From positions 806,001-870,000 of the forward strand of contig CAXYDR010000003.1 in NCBI GenBank assembly GCA_964276095.1: a stretch of 64,000 bases of DNA, written 5' to 3'. The notes under the pieces are model-generated. The model was not told the DNA's origin and did not search any database. It worked only from the letters and a program-made list of their open reading frames with translations. Origin of the DNA: GCA-2733415 sp964276095. GTDB taxonomy: Bacteria > Bacteroidota > Bacteroidia > Flavobacteriales > Flavobacteriaceae. Each line of letters opens with the position of its first letter. The first letter of the stretch is position 1. Made by a program: the position numbers and the translations under genes. Shown here piece by piece: positions 27,821-37,590 of the stretch.

Positions 27821-29689
27821 ATGAAAAAAATAACCACTATATTAAGCAGTATCATCTTGTTTTCTACAAGTTGTAACTCTCCAAAGGAAACTAAAGAAAT
27901 TGAAAAAATAACAACACCAAAATACGTTACTGAAGCACACTCATATGCGCAACCAAATAATGCGGTTGTTAAACACTTGAACTTAGATATTGATGTTGAT
28001 TTTGAAAAAGAAGTCATTAGCGGAACTGCTTCTTATAGAATAGAGAGCAATAACGCTACTGAAATTATTTTAGACAGTAAATTTTTAGATATTCAAAAAG
28101 CAGAAGCTGATGGAAAAGAAACGAAATTTACTTTAGGAAAATTTGATAAAAACTTAGGACAGTCTTTAAAAATAGACATCACTCCTGAAACTAAAAACAT
28201 AACTATTTACTATAATACTACTGCTAAAACAGAAGCATTACAGTGGTTAAACCCGCAACAAACTGCTGATAAAAAACATCCGTTTCTATTCACACAAGGG
28301 CAAGCAATTCTTACTAGAACATGGATTCCAATTCAGGATAGCCCACAAATTAGGGTTACTTATAATGCTACTGTAAAAGTTCCGTCTGAACTGATGGCAG
28401 TTATGAGTGCTGAAAACCCTAAAGAAAAGACTATTGATGGTGTGTATCATTTTAAAATGAAGCAACCTATTTCTCCATACTTAATTGCTTTAGCTGTTGG
28501 AGATGTGGAATATAAATCAATTAGTAAACGTACTGGTGTTTATGCTGAAAAATCAATGTTAGCAAAAGTGCATACTGAATTTTCAGATATGGAAAAAATG
28601 GTAGCTACTGCAGAAAAACTATATGGAAAATATGCATGGGATCAGTTTGATGTTATTGTATTACCCCCTAGTTTCCCTTTTGGAGGAATGGAAAATCCTA
28701 GATTAACTTTTGCAACTCCTACCGTTATTGCTGGTGATAAAAGTTTAACTTCTCTTGTTGCTCATGAATTAGCACATTCTTGGTCAGGAAATTTAGTTAC
28801 TAATGCTACTTGGGAAGATTTCTGGTTAAATGAAGGCTTTACAGTTTATTTTGAGATCAGAATCATGGAAGCGCTTTATGGTAAAGAAAGAGCTGAAATG
28901 TTAGCTTTAATTGGTCGTCAAGATTTAGATGATGAGCTAGAAGGTTTTAAAGATACACCAAACGATACTAAACTGAAATTAGACCTTGAAGGTAGAAACC
29001 CTGATGACGGAATGAATAGTATTGCATACGACAAAGGATATCTTTTTCTACGTACTTTAGAAAAAACTGTTGGTCGTGAAAAGTTTGATGTTTTCTTAAA
29101 AGACTACTTTCAGACTCATGCTTTTTCAACAATGTACACAGAAAAATTTATCACATATTTAAACGAAAACTTATTAGTTAAAAACAATATTACGTTTAAT
29201 ACTAACGAATGGATTTACAAGCCTGGAATACCAAATAATCAAGTATCTATTGTTTCTGATAGATTTAAAATTGTAGAACAAACGTTACAACAATCTATTA
29301 AAAATAATACAGTAGATACAACTATAACTAAGGATTGGACTCCACAGGAATGGGTTCATTTTATTAGAAACTTCCCTAAAAACATGGAACTCAAACATTT
29401 TGTAATGTTTGATAAAGCCTATAATTTAACCAATTCTACAAACTCATATATTACTATGGTTTGGTTTGAGCAATCAATATTACACAATTATAGAGGTAAT
29501 AATATTGATCATAAAATTGAAGAATTTTTAATTAATGTTGGACGTCGTTGGTATGTAACTACTATTTTTAAAGCGTATAAAAAAAGCAACAAATTGGAAG
29601 AGGCTAATGCGATTTATAAAAAATCCCGTGCTAATTACCATTCTGTTACTGCTAACACTATTGACAAATTGCTAGAGCTTAAAAACTAA
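27821..29689 (+). CDS. M1-family zinc aminopeptidase lipoprotein
   Basis: A 622-residue metalloprotease. Lipobox TSC (Cys about 18) places it in the periplasm or envelope. The exopeptidase motif GGMEN is at 288-292 and the zinc site HELAH (His315, Glu316, His319) with Glu338 in WLNEGF. The C-terminal helical domain (about 470-620) resembles the leukotriene A4 hydrolase group. It probably trims peptides outside the cytoplasm. It starts 1 base after the TPR lipoprotein gene. Confidence 0.9.
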   Translation: MKKITTILSSIILFSTSCNSPKETKEIEKITTPKYVTEAHSYAQPNNAVVKHLNLDIDVDFEKEVISGTASYRIESNNATEIILDSKFLDIQKAEADGKETKFTLGKFDKNLGQSLKIDITPETKNITIYYNTTAKTEALQWLNPQQTADKKHPFLFTQGQAILTRTWIPIQDSPQIRVTYNATVKVPSELMAVMSAENPKEKTIDGVYHFKMKQPISPYLIALAVGDVEYKSISKRTGVYAEKSMLAKVHTEFSDMEKMVATAEKLYGKYAWDQFDVIVLPPSFPFGGMENPRLTFATPTVIAGDKSLTSLVAHELAHSWSGNLVTNATWEDFWLNEGFTVYFEIRIMEALYGKERAEMLALIGRQDLDDELEGFKDTPNDTKLKLDLEGRNPDDGMNSIAYDKGYLFLRTLEKTVGREKFDVFLKDYFQTHAFSTMYTEKFITYLNENLLVKNNITFNTNEWIYKPGIPNNQVSIVSDRFKIVEQTLQQSIKNNTVDTTITKDWTPQEWVHFIRNFPKNMELKHFVMFDKAYNLTNSTNSYITMVWFEQSILHNYRGNNIDHKIEEFLINVGRRWYVTTIFKAYKKSNKLEEANAIYKKSRANYHSVTANTIDKLLELKN

Positions 29690-29700
29690 CATCATTAAAA

Positions 29701-29946
29701 ATGAAATACATTCTTTACATAATATTTATAGCCATCCTATCCTCAGTAAGTTACGGTTATTATATAAAAACTGATGATGAGTTGTTAGGCCATAAATTAA
29801 TCGGCTTAGCTGTCGTAGGTTTCTTTTTAGTATGGATGCCATTATTTATGTTTCATCGATACAAAAACAATGATATTAAAAAATATATGATTACCGATAA
29901 AACAATCAAAAAAATAAAAGACGAGGCTGAAACCTTTTTAGATTAA
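29701..29946 (+). CDS. Small two-helix membrane protein
   Basis: An 81-residue protein with two hydrophobic segments (about 2-20 and 35-52) and a charged Lys/Asp-rich tail. No family recognised. It begins 11 bases after the M1 peptidase gene and is probably co-transcribed with it. Confidence 0.55.
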   Translation: MKYILYIIFIAILSSVSYGYYIKTDDELLGHKLIGLAVVGFFLVWMPLFMFHRYKNNDIKKYMITDKTIKKIKDEAETFLD

Positions 29947-29959
29947 ACTTTGAAAGGAG

Positions 29960-29989
29960 TTGTACGCTAACAAATAAAGACTACATTTG
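29960..29989 (+). promoter_or_regulatory. Promoter of the cold-shock gene
   Basis: TTG (29960-29962), exactly 19 bases, TACATTTG (29982-29989): a full match to the Bacteroidota consensus. ATG at 30018. Confidence 0.75.
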
Positions 29990-30017
29990 TAGCAAATATT
30001 ATCATAATACAATTAAA

Positions 30018-30212
30018 ATGACAGGTACAGTAAAATTTTTTAATGACTCTAAAGGTTTTGGATTCATTACAGACGACGCATCAGGACAAGACATCTTTGT
30101 TCATGTAACAGCAATCGACGGAGATTCTCTTAACGAAGGAGACAAAGTAGAATATGTTGAAGAAGACGGAAAAAAAGGAAAAGTAGCTACTAATGTAGAA
30201 GTTATCGGATAA
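30018..30212 (+). CDS. Cold-shock domain protein (CspA family)
   Basis: A 64-residue single-stranded nucleic acid-binding protein. RNP1 KGFGFI at residues 12-17 and RNP2 DIFVHV at 25-30, with aromatic residues placed as in CspA. Acts as RNA chaperone. Own promoter and terminator, so monocistronic. Confidence 0.95.
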   Translation: MTGTVKFFNDSKGFGFITDDASGQDIFVHVTAIDGDSLNEGDKVEYVEEDGKKGKVATNVEVIG

Positions 30213-30234
30213 TTTATTATCTTTTTCAAAAAAC

Positions 30235-30266
30235 AAAAGCGCAACATAACTGTTGCGCTTTTTTTA
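30235..30266. terminator. Terminator after the cold-shock gene
   Basis: Arms AAAAGCGCAACA and TGTTGCGCTTTT with loop TAAC and T run. It reaches the end of the convergent broken gene and may serve both strands. Confidence 0.85.
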
Positions 30267-31160
30267 TTTTCTAAACTGAACTTTCATTTGAATTAGTGGG
30301 TTTGTATATTTTTTTTTATGAAAGACTGATTTTCTATTACTTTTTGACCATTTTTTACCCATAAAACTCGACCAAGTATTTGGTTTCTCTCCATGAACCC
30401 ATACTAAAGAAGGAGCTGTTATATACATTGGATTTTTAGGCAAAATAACATTAGATGGTTTTATTGTTTCAATGCCAACACAAATTCCTTCCTCAGGAAA
30501 TAAAACATTATGATAAGTTAAATCTATAATTATTTTTTTTTTTATTTTCTGGCTGAACAAAAACATCCCTATATGACAATAGTTTCCCAGGCTGTTTTTT
30601 ATCAGTATTATAGCTATAGAATTTAACTCTGTAATATGTTGGTAATGTTTTAAATTGAGAGTTTGAATTTTCTTTTACATAAAAGTTAAGCGCTAGCACC
30701 TTCCCTTTAATATGTCTCAAATTCTCTATAAACGTACATTTTTCTGCCCCATACTGAGTTCCCGTACTAAACCTTTTTTTTTCTTAACACCAATTATTTT
30801 AGAACTACTATATTTAGCTTTTTTGACCTCCAAAACAACCTCATCAATCACGCTAGTACTTTCAGAAAGCTCTATATTCAATTTATTAGTAACAGCGCCT
30901 GCAAACTGTTCTAATGAAATTTTTTGTGTTGCATATCCCAAATAAGAGATCATTAATAAATCATTTGTTTCATCTTTTATATCAAACGAATACAAACCAT
31001 CTTCATTTGTTGTTACTCCTTTATTTTTACTTAGTAGAACTATGTTTGCATAAGGCAAAGGTTCTTTGGTTTCTGCATCAATAACTTTTCCTTTGATGGT
31101 CTGTGAACAAACCAACAAAGGGAAGAAAATTAAAAAAGATAGTAGCAATCTTAGTTTCAT
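30264..31160 (-). pseudogene. Exported carboxypeptidase-regulatory-like domain protein, broken by two frameshifts
   Basis: Signal peptide (ending CSQ) and a carboxypeptidase-regulatory-like domain (TIKGKVIDAETKEPLPYANIVL) are intact from 31160 to about 30785. At a run of nine A (30774-30782, minus-strand reading) the meaningful frame shifts: the true continuation reads GTQYGAEKCTFIENLRHIKGK in another frame. At a run of eleven A (30533-30543) it returns to the first frame and reads IIIDLTYHNVLFPEEG to the stop at 30264. Restored length would be about 298 residues. Both breaks fall in homopolymers, so sequencing error, true decay or slippage are all possible. It starts 12 bases after dgt. Confidence 0.7.
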
Positions 31161-31172
31161 AAAAGCTTCTTA

Positions 31173-32507
31173 TTAAACAGCCATTCCTGACAACTTCCTA
31201 TACAATAACAAGGCATTACTATCTGTTAATGAAGCTACATAACTGGATACACTTAGTAATCGTTTATATAAATCGTCACTAAAGAATCCTTCGATTTCTG
31301 GTAAGGTTTTTAATATCAGTTTGTCATAATTAGTTTCTTTCCCCGAAGCTTTATTATTTACTGCAGTAGTAAACACTTCCAATAATTTAGACAATACACT
31401 ATATCCAACTAATTCCTTTTCAATAACCTCATCACTTTGATAAATCTTATCGATGCTTATTTTTATAATATCATTTATTTGAGGTTCGTACACACATTTG
31501 TCAAGTAATCCGTGACTGAATTCTCCTTTTAAAATGGCTTCTTCATTTTTCATAAAAACTGATACAGCTTCTGTAATTAATGAACTTATGGCTAATGCTC
31601 TTAAATAGGCAACTCTTGTTTTAGTAGTTGTTAACGATTTATAGGTATCTATATTAATCGTTTTCTTAACTAAGTTAATCAAGTATTCCAAAGCAAATTC
31701 TTCATCTATTAAACCAAGATTAATCCCATCTTCAAAATCAATTATAGTATAACAAATATCATCTGCTGCTTCTACTAAAAAAGTAAGTGGATGTCGTGAA
31801 TAACTAATGGTTTCCCCTTCTCTTGTTTGCAACAAACCTAAATCCATAGCTACATCCTGAAACAAAGCTTTATCGTCTTGAAAGAAACCATATTTTTTAT
31901 CAGCTATATGAGCAGTCGGCTTTACCGGAAGCGATTCTTTTGGATACTTCATGAAAGCTCCTAAAGTTGCATAGGATAAACGTAAGGCTTCATTCTTTTC
32001 TGTAAGAATTTTAAAACCATTTGCATTCCCTTCAAAACTAACTAAATCTTGATATTGCTTATCTGTTAACTCTTCTTTAAAAACTAATCCAGCACCTGTT
32101 GTAAAAAATTCTCCAATTGATTTTTCTCCTGAATGTCCAAAAGGTGGATTTCCAATATCATGTGCTAAAGCTGCTGTAGCTGTAATTGCTCCAAAATCGT
32201 TTGATTTATATCCTAAATCGTGCTCTAAATGCGGATATTTTTTTAATAATTCATTACCTACTGCCCTACCTAATGATCTAGCAACAACCGAAACCTCTAA
32301 ACTATGTGTCAATCTGGTATGTACAAAATCGGTTTTTGATAAAGGGATTACCTGAGTTTTATCTTGTAAAGATCTAAACGCTGATGAAAATATTATTCTA
32401 TCGTAATCTACTTCAAAACCTAATCGGTTTTCATTCTGTTCTTTACGTAGTCGTTTATTTGTGTCACCATATCGCTTCAACGACAATAGTTGATCCCAAT
32501 TCATCAT
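31173..32507 (-). CDS. dgt: dGTP triphosphohydrolase (HD superfamily)
   Basis: A 444-residue HD-domain enzyme that splits dGTP (or other dNTPs) to deoxynucleoside and triphosphate, controlling nucleotide pools. Metal-binding residues appear in LTHSLE (His69), AHDIGNPPFGH (His116-Asp117) and a later Asp near AADD. The start MMNWDQLLSLKRYGD and RLRKEQNENR block are typical of bacterial Dgt. It heads a short minus-strand operon with the broken gene downstream. Confidence 0.92.
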   Translation of the reverse strand: MMNWDQLLSLKRYGDTNKRLRKEQNENRLGFEVDYDRIIFSSAFRSLQDKTQVIPLSKTDFVHTRLTHSLEVSVVARSLGRAVGNELLKKYPHLEHDLGYKSNDFGAITATAALAHDIGNPPFGHSGEKSIGEFFTTGAGLVFKEELTDKQYQDLVSFEGNANGFKILTEKNEALRLSYATLGAFMKYPKESLPVKPTAHIADKKYGFFQDDKALFQDVAMDLGLLQTREGETISYSRHPLTFLVEAADDICYTIIDFEDGINLGLIDEEFALEYLINLVKKTINIDTYKSLTTTKTRVAYLRALAISSLITEAVSVFMKNEEAILKGEFSHGLLDKCVYEPQINDIIKISIDKIYQSDEVIEKELVGYSVLSKLLEVFTTAVNNKASGKETNYDKLILKTLPEIEGFFSDDLYKRLLSVSSYVASLTDSNALLLYRKLSGMAV

Positions 32508-32523
32508 ACTTTAATTTTTACAA

Positions 32524-32541
32524 TTAACATTAACTTAATAA
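32524..32541 (+). promoter_or_regulatory. Weak Pho-box-like site before the TonB receptor gene
   Basis: TTAACAT-TAAC-TTAATAA: two 7-base units at an 11-base step, the first matching the porin-promoter site exactly. The second unit differs at two bases. A TTTCTTTG element at 32614-32621 is the probable -7. Confidence 0.4.
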
Positions 32542-32645
32542 TTAAGCACATTCTTTTACAATACAATAACACAACGGTTATACAACAGTAATATTAGAAC
32601 AAGATGCTTAGTTTTTCTTTGCAAAGAAAATAAACACAGCAAAAA

Positions 32646-35417
32646 ATGAAAAAATTATTATTACTAATTTCCCTATTTACAACTATTGCTTTTGCACAAG
32701 ATAAAGTTCAAATATCGGGAAAAGTTTTAGATGGAGAAATGGATAACGAACCTTTATTAGGAGCAACAGTTTTAATAAGCGGAACAACTACCGGTGCACA
32801 AACGGATTTTGATGGTAATTATATTTTAGAAGTATACCCAGGAACCTATACCTTAGAATATAGTTATGTAGGATATAATTCTACAAAGGAAAATATTATA
32901 CTAAGCGAAAACAAAACTATAAATAAAACCTTAGAAGCAAATTTTTTAGAGCAAGTAGTTATTGTTGCAGAAACCAATAGAGAAAAAGAAAACACTTTAT
33001 TAATTGCGCAGAAAAAAGCTGTTGAAATTAAACAACAAATCGGAGCGCAAGAATTAGCCAAAAAAGGAGTTTCTGATGTTGCAACAGCTATTACAAAAGC
33101 CTCTGGTATTTCAAAACAAGAAGGCTCTAAAACCATTTTTGTTAGGGGTTTAGGTGATCGTTATAATTCAACAACCTTAAATGGTTTGCCGTTACCATCT
33201 AATAACCCTGCAAAAAAAAATATCTCACTAGATATATTCTCTACAGATATTGTGGAATATATAGATATCAACAAAATATATAGCAATAAGATCTATGGTG
33301 ATTTCGGTGGGGCTAACGTAAATATCGCATCTAAAAGTCATCATGGAAAAGGGAACTTAAAAATTGGCTATGGTAGCGGGTATAACTTTAATGCTATTAA
33401 TACTGAGGAATTCTATTTACAAGATGGCCCGAATTATTTTGGTTTTTACAATCAGAAGCAACCAAATGATCCATTGTCTGGTTATAAATTCAAAACAAGT
33501 TTGGATAAAGAAACAAAATCTCCATTTAATCAAGATTTTTCTATAACTGGAGGAACCAAGTTCAACTTTAAAAACAATCATAGATTAAGTGTTTTCACCA
33601 CTGCTTCGTTCTCAAATAACTTTAGTTATGTAGAAGGAAATACCAAAGGAAATGTAAATACAAATGGTGTAGCTAGTTCTGATTACTCGTATCAATCGTT
33701 CTCTTACGAAACAAACACTACAGGAATGTTGAATCTTGAATATAAATTTAGCCCTAATAACATTATAAAGACTAGCTCACTTTTTATTAACTCTTCAAAG
33801 CAAGATTTAAGTGATTATACTGGAACAATTAATGTTTTTGATAATGCAGAAAACGGAGGTGGATTTATAAGACGCTCTACTTTTAATAAAACTCAATTAA
33901 TGGTTAATCAACTTTTAGGAGAGCATAAATTTAATGATCGAATCAACTTAAATTGGGCTTTAGGTTATAATTCTGTTATAAACAACACTCCAGACAGAAG
34001 GCAGGTAATGTTAGTTCCAACTGATAATAACAATCCACTTACCTCACCAAAAACAGTTTCTGATATTTCAGACTCTAACAGTCATCGTTATTTTGAAGAA
34101 TTAAACGAAAATGAGTTTGCGGCAAATATTGAAAGTAACTATCGTTTTTCTAAAAATGAAGATGATGAGTACAAAGGTAAATTCTCTTTTGGATATAGTG
34201 GAAGATTTAAAACAGTTGATCTTGAAGCAACTCAATTTAATTTTGCGATCAATAGATCTATTAACCAACCAAATGTTGACATCAATAATCTAGATGCCTA
34301 TTTCAATCAAACAAACTTAAATGCTGGTTATTTCAGAATAAAAACTTTTAAAGGAGATGTTAATATTCAAAATGCTTTAGATCCTCAAACATATAGTGGA
34401 ACGCAGACAATTAACAGTGGTTTTGGAAATATTCAATATTTAATAAACCCTAAGTTAACTACTATAATTGGAGTTAGAGCAGAACAAATTACTCAAGAGA
34501 TTGAATGGGTTACTTCTCTTGATCCTGGGGATAAAAATTCATTTGATAAAGTTGAAGTTATACCCAATATTTCTCTTAAATATGAATTAACAGAAAAACA
34601 AAATTTAAAAATTGCAGGAAGTAAATCATATACTTTACCTCAATTTAAAGAAAGAGCTCCCTTTTTATATGAAGATATTGAAGGATCAAAATTTGGAAAC
34701 CCGAATTTATATTCCTCTACTAATTATAACACAGATTTAAGATGGGAATATTTTCCGAAATCTGGAGAAGTAATTTCAGTAACTGGTTTTGGTAAATTAA
34801 TTCAAAATCCTATAAATGAAACTATTGTTGCTTCGGCCACTAACGATATTTCATGGGTAAACTCAGGAAAACAAGCAACTATTTTTGGAGCGGAATTAGA
34901 ATTTAAAAAAGACCTCCTAAATAGCACAATAACAAAAGATGAATCGGAATTGAATAACAAATTATCATTTGGATTCAACGGTGCATTTATGGTTTCAGAT
35001 CAAGATTTTGATAGAAGCAAAGTTACTCAGGAAACTGATTTAAATGTGAATTTCACAAATGATAGCGGAAAGCTAACTGGTGCTTCTGAGGTTTTACTTA
35101 ATAGCGACATTAGTTTTTTCAAAGAAATTAGTAAAAACACAAACTTTTTAGCGACAATAGTAAGTAATTATACTTCTGAAAGTGTTTATGCAATTGGATC
35201 TGCAGGAAAAGGAAACCTTGTAAATGAAGGTATATTTACAATGGATATCATTCTAAAATCAAAAATAAGTAAGCGTATAAGCGCAGGAGTATCCATAAAA
35301 AACATCTTGGACTCAGAAATAAAAAGATACCAAGATAATGAAACAGGAAAAGTAGCTGTTAAATCTTTTAAAAGAGGTGTCAATGCAAGCCTATCATTAA
35401 AATACAATTTGTTTTAA
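32646..35417 (+). CDS. TonB-dependent outer-membrane receptor
   Basis: A 923-residue receptor. Signal peptide (ending AFAQ), carboxypeptidase-regulatory-like domain (about 22-100, KVQISGKVLDGE, YVGYNSTKENI), plug domain (about 115-230, GVSDVATAITKASGISKQEGSKTIFVRGLGDRYNSTTLNGLPLP) and a 22-strand barrel ending in Phe. It imports a ligand using TonB energy. The ligand is unknown; Pho-like repeats before this gene and its neighbour at 35603, and the following pst/porin cluster, suggest phosphate or an organophosphate. No SusD-like partner; the next gene may take that role. Confidence 0.88.
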   Translation: MKKLLLLISLFTTIAFAQDKVQISGKVLDGEMDNEPLLGATVLISGTTTGAQTDFDGNYILEVYPGTYTLEYSYVGYNSTKENIILSENKTINKTLEANFLEQVVIVAETNREKENTLLIAQKKAVEIKQQIGAQELAKKGVSDVATAITKASGISKQEGSKTIFVRGLGDRYNSTTLNGLPLPSNNPAKKNISLDIFSTDIVEYIDINKIYSNKIYGDFGGANVNIASKSHHGKGNLKIGYGSGYNFNAINTEEFYLQDGPNYFGFYNQKQPNDPLSGYKFKTSLDKETKSPFNQDFSITGGTKFNFKNNHRLSVFTTASFSNNFSYVEGNTKGNVNTNGVASSDYSYQSFSYETNTTGMLNLEYKFSPNNIIKTSSLFINSSKQDLSDYTGTINVFDNAENGGGFIRRSTFNKTQLMVNQLLGEHKFNDRINLNWALGYNSVINNTPDRRQVMLVPTDNNNPLTSPKTVSDISDSNSHRYFEELNENEFAANIESNYRFSKNEDDEYKGKFSFGYSGRFKTVDLEATQFNFAINRSINQPNVDINNLDAYFNQTNLNAGYFRIKTFKGDVNIQNALDPQTYSGTQTINSGFGNIQYLINPKLTTIIGVRAEQITQEIEWVTSLDPGDKNSFDKVEVIPNISLKYELTEKQNLKIAGSKSYTLPQFKERAPFLYEDIEGSKFGNPNLYSSTNYNTDLRWEYFPKSGEVISVTGFGKLIQNPINETIVASATNDISWVNSGKQATIFGAELEFKKDLLNSTITKDESELNNKLSFGFNGAFMVSDQDFDRSKVTQETDLNVNFTNDSGKLTGASEVLLNSDISFFKEISKNTNFLATIVSNYTSESVYAIGSAGKGNLVNEGIFTMDIILKSKISKRISAGVSIKNILDSEIKRYQDNETGKVAVKSFKRGVNASLSLKYNLF

Positions 35418-35432
35418 AACTCAAATCACATC

Positions 35433-35467
35433 AAAAAAAAGACTAGTTCAATGCTAGTCTTTTTTTT
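35433..35467 (+). terminator. Terminator after the TonB receptor gene
   Basis: Arms of eight A plus GACTAG and CTAGTC plus eight T, loop of 7. Separates the receptor from the beta-helix lipoprotein gene. Confidence 0.85.
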
Positions 35468-35490
35468 GCTATATCACTCTTTACCTTAAG

Positions 35491-35528
35491 TTAACATTCA
35501 TCTGTAATACTTAACAAATAGTTGACAA
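35491..35528 (+). promoter_or_regulatory. Double Pho-box-like site before the beta-helix lipoprotein gene
   Basis: Two units, each of paired 7-mers at an 11-base step: TTAACAT-TCAT-CTGTAAT (35491-35508) and TTAACAA-ATAG-TTGACAA (35511-35528). The -7 is probably TTAATTTG at 35559-35566. Confidence 0.55.
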
Positions 35529-35602
35529 TTTGGTAAACCTTGAACCTTACTAATACTATTAATTTGTAGTGTAATTAACAACAAATATAAAACTTAAAAA
35601 AA

Positions 35603-36751
35603 ATGAAAAAATCAATTTTATTATTAGCTATTGCTGCTACTACAATCTTCACAAGTTGTTCAGATGACGACTCTAATAATATTGTAGCCCCAGTTTCTAC
35701 GAATAGTTTTACTGCTGACCCAACTAACTTTAAAGGGGACATAAATAGCGGGACTGTTACTTTAGATGCGACAAAAACATATAATTTAACTGGAGCATTA
35801 ATCGTTAACAATGGAGCTAAATTGGTAATTCCTGCTGGGACAACTATTGAGGCATCTGGAGGAACAAGTTCATACATTGCAGTTGCACAAGGAGCAAAAA
35901 TAGATATTCTAGGTAGCTCCACTGATCCTGTTGTTATGACCTCAGCAAGTACTAATCCAGTAGCAGGAGACTGGGGTGGTTTAGTTATTTGTGGTCACGC
36001 ACCTACAAATAAAGCTGGAGCAAACGGTGAAACAGCTACTGCTGAAGTTTCTGATTTAACTTACGGAGGCTCTGATGTTAATGACAACTCTGGAACAATT
36101 AAATATTTAAGAGTTGAATATACCGGGGCTAATTTTAGCGCAACAAAAGAGTTTAATGGTGTGTCATTATTTGCTGTTGGAGCAGGTACAACATTTGAAT
36201 ATGTACAGTCTTACAATGGAGGAGATGATGGTATTGAATTTTTTGGAGGAACTGTTAACGGAAAATATTTAGTTTCTACAGCTAGTGGAGATGATTCAAT
36301 TGATTTCGCTGATGGATGGTCTGGGACTGGTCAATACTGGTACATAAACCAAGGAACTAAAGCAGGAATTGAAGGATCAAACAATGGTGATAATGGAAAT
36401 GCAACACCAACCACAACTGCAACCTTAAAAGATATTTCTATAATTGATACTGGTTCTGAAGGTGCATTATACATTAAAGAAGGTGGTGGAAACTGGACTG
36501 CTTCAAACATCTTCATTTCAGGTTTTGATTTAGGAATTAAAATTAAAAATTTAGCAACTGACCCTGCTGCAAACACAAATATCGATAATGGGAATATTAC
36601 TTTTAATAACATTCAATTTAGCTCAAGTGTTACTACTAAAAGTCAATATCAAGGTGTAAACACAAGTTATTTAACCGAAGGAACAAATTCTGGAGCTGGT
36701 AATGGAGCTCAAGCACCAACATGGACATTAGGATGGACTAGAGGATTATAG
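35603..36751 (+). CDS. Secreted beta-helix lipoprotein, possible partner of the TonB receptor
   Basis: A 382-residue protein with lipobox FTSC (Cys about 19) and Asp-rich start of the mature protein. The body is Gly/Asn/Thr-rich with repeats of the right-handed beta-helix type (LTGALIVNNGAKLVIPAGTTIEA, GAKIDILGSS, FEYVQSYNGGDDGIEFFGGTVNGK) and several acidic GDD motifs that might hold cations. No catalytic signature is seen. Gene pairing with a TonB receptor and Pho-like sites suggest surface ligand capture in phosphate limitation. That role is an inference. Confidence 0.65.
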   Translation: MKKSILLLAIAATTIFTSCSDDDSNNIVAPVSTNSFTADPTNFKGDINSGTVTLDATKTYNLTGALIVNNGAKLVIPAGTTIEASGGTSSYIAVAQGAKIDILGSSTDPVVMTSASTNPVAGDWGGLVICGHAPTNKAGANGETATAEVSDLTYGGSDVNDNSGTIKYLRVEYTGANFSATKEFNGVSLFAVGAGTTFEYVQSYNGGDDGIEFFGGTVNGKYLVSTASGDDSIDFADGWSGTGQYWYINQGTKAGIEGSNNGDNGNATPTTTATLKDISIIDTGSEGALYIKEGGGNWTASNIFISGFDLGIKIKNLATDPAANTNIDNGNITFNNIQFSSSVTTKSQYQGVNTSYLTEGTNSGAGNGAQAPTWTLGWTRGL

Positions 36752-36856
36752 TCCTCAAATCAAAAAATATAAAAGACATTTTTGTGGTGTTGTTTATTTT
36801 AAACTAAACGTAGTCTTTTTATTTTTTGCAAGGTTGAGTTAATCGTTTAGTTTAAT

Positions 36857-36885
36857 AAAAAGGGGTAATTTACATTACCCCTTTT
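36857..36885. terminator. Bidirectional terminator between convergent genes
   Basis: Arms AAAAGGGGTAAT and ATTACCCCTTTT with loop TTAC. A weaker pair (AAAAGAC ... GTCTTTTT, about 36770-36821) lies nearer the lipoprotein gene. Confidence 0.85.
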
Positions 36886-36892
36886 ATTTATT

Positions 36893-37576
36893 TTAGAAAT
36901 TAATAAACGTAATTACGTTAATCTGATCTCTTCCTGAATCTTCAAAAAACTGATTCATATAGCCAATCTCAAATTTTATATTATCATTTAGCTTATATCC
37001 CAATCCTCCAAAAACTCTGTTCCTATCAAAAACAGATTTTTCCGTATTTAGGAATATTTCATTATAAGCAGAAGCATAAAGCATCTTAACTGAAGACTCT
37101 TTTGCAATCAAAGGATAACTAAGTGATAAAAAATATCGAAACCTCATTTTAAAATCTGATTCCACAAAACGTTGCTCAAATCTATAACGATGCTTCAACT
37201 TCAATTTACCGAATCCTTGTTTTGTTGTAAATTGCTGAAAAATTCTATGTTCATTTACTGAACTTTTTTCATTAGTATCCGCTATATAATTTTCAGAAAG
37301 GATATAACCATATCCCAGTAGTAAATTGTTATTGTCCTCTGTTAAGTTATAACCTACCCCTGTTCGCAAAAGTAGTTGTTCAAGGTCACCAATAGCATCA
37401 TAATTTCTGTACTGCACTTCATTATGAATACTCCATGTTGAATCTATCTTTTTATTACCAATATATATCAACCAGTTACCTAAGTCACTGTCTTGGCTCT
37501 GAGCAAACATAGGAAGCATTAACATCACAGTTAACGCTCCTAAACTTATTTTATTTATCTTTTTTATGTTTTTCAT
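36893..37576 (-). CDS. DUF2490-type outer-membrane protein
   Basis: A 227-residue protein with signal peptide (ending FAQSQ) and beta-barrel pattern with the features of DUF2490: WLIYIGNKKIDSTWSIHNEVQYRNYD, RTGVGYNL, EHRIFQQF and RYRFEQRF. Function not established. It follows the carbonic anhydrase by 14 bases and closes the SulP-B operon; the other module lacks a copy. Confidence 0.75.
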   Translation of the reverse strand: MKNIKKINKISLGALTVMLMLPMFAQSQDSDLGNWLIYIGNKKIDSTWSIHNEVQYRNYDAIGDLEQLLLRTGVGYNLTEDNNNLLLGYGYILSENYIADTNEKSSVNEHRIFQQFTTKQGFGKLKLKHRYRFEQRFVESDFKMRFRYFLSLSYPLIAKESSVKMLYASAYNEIFLNTEKSVFDRNRVFGGLGYKLNDNIKFEIGYMNQFFEDSGRDQINVITFINF

Positions 37577-37590
37577 ATAACAAGGTGTTC

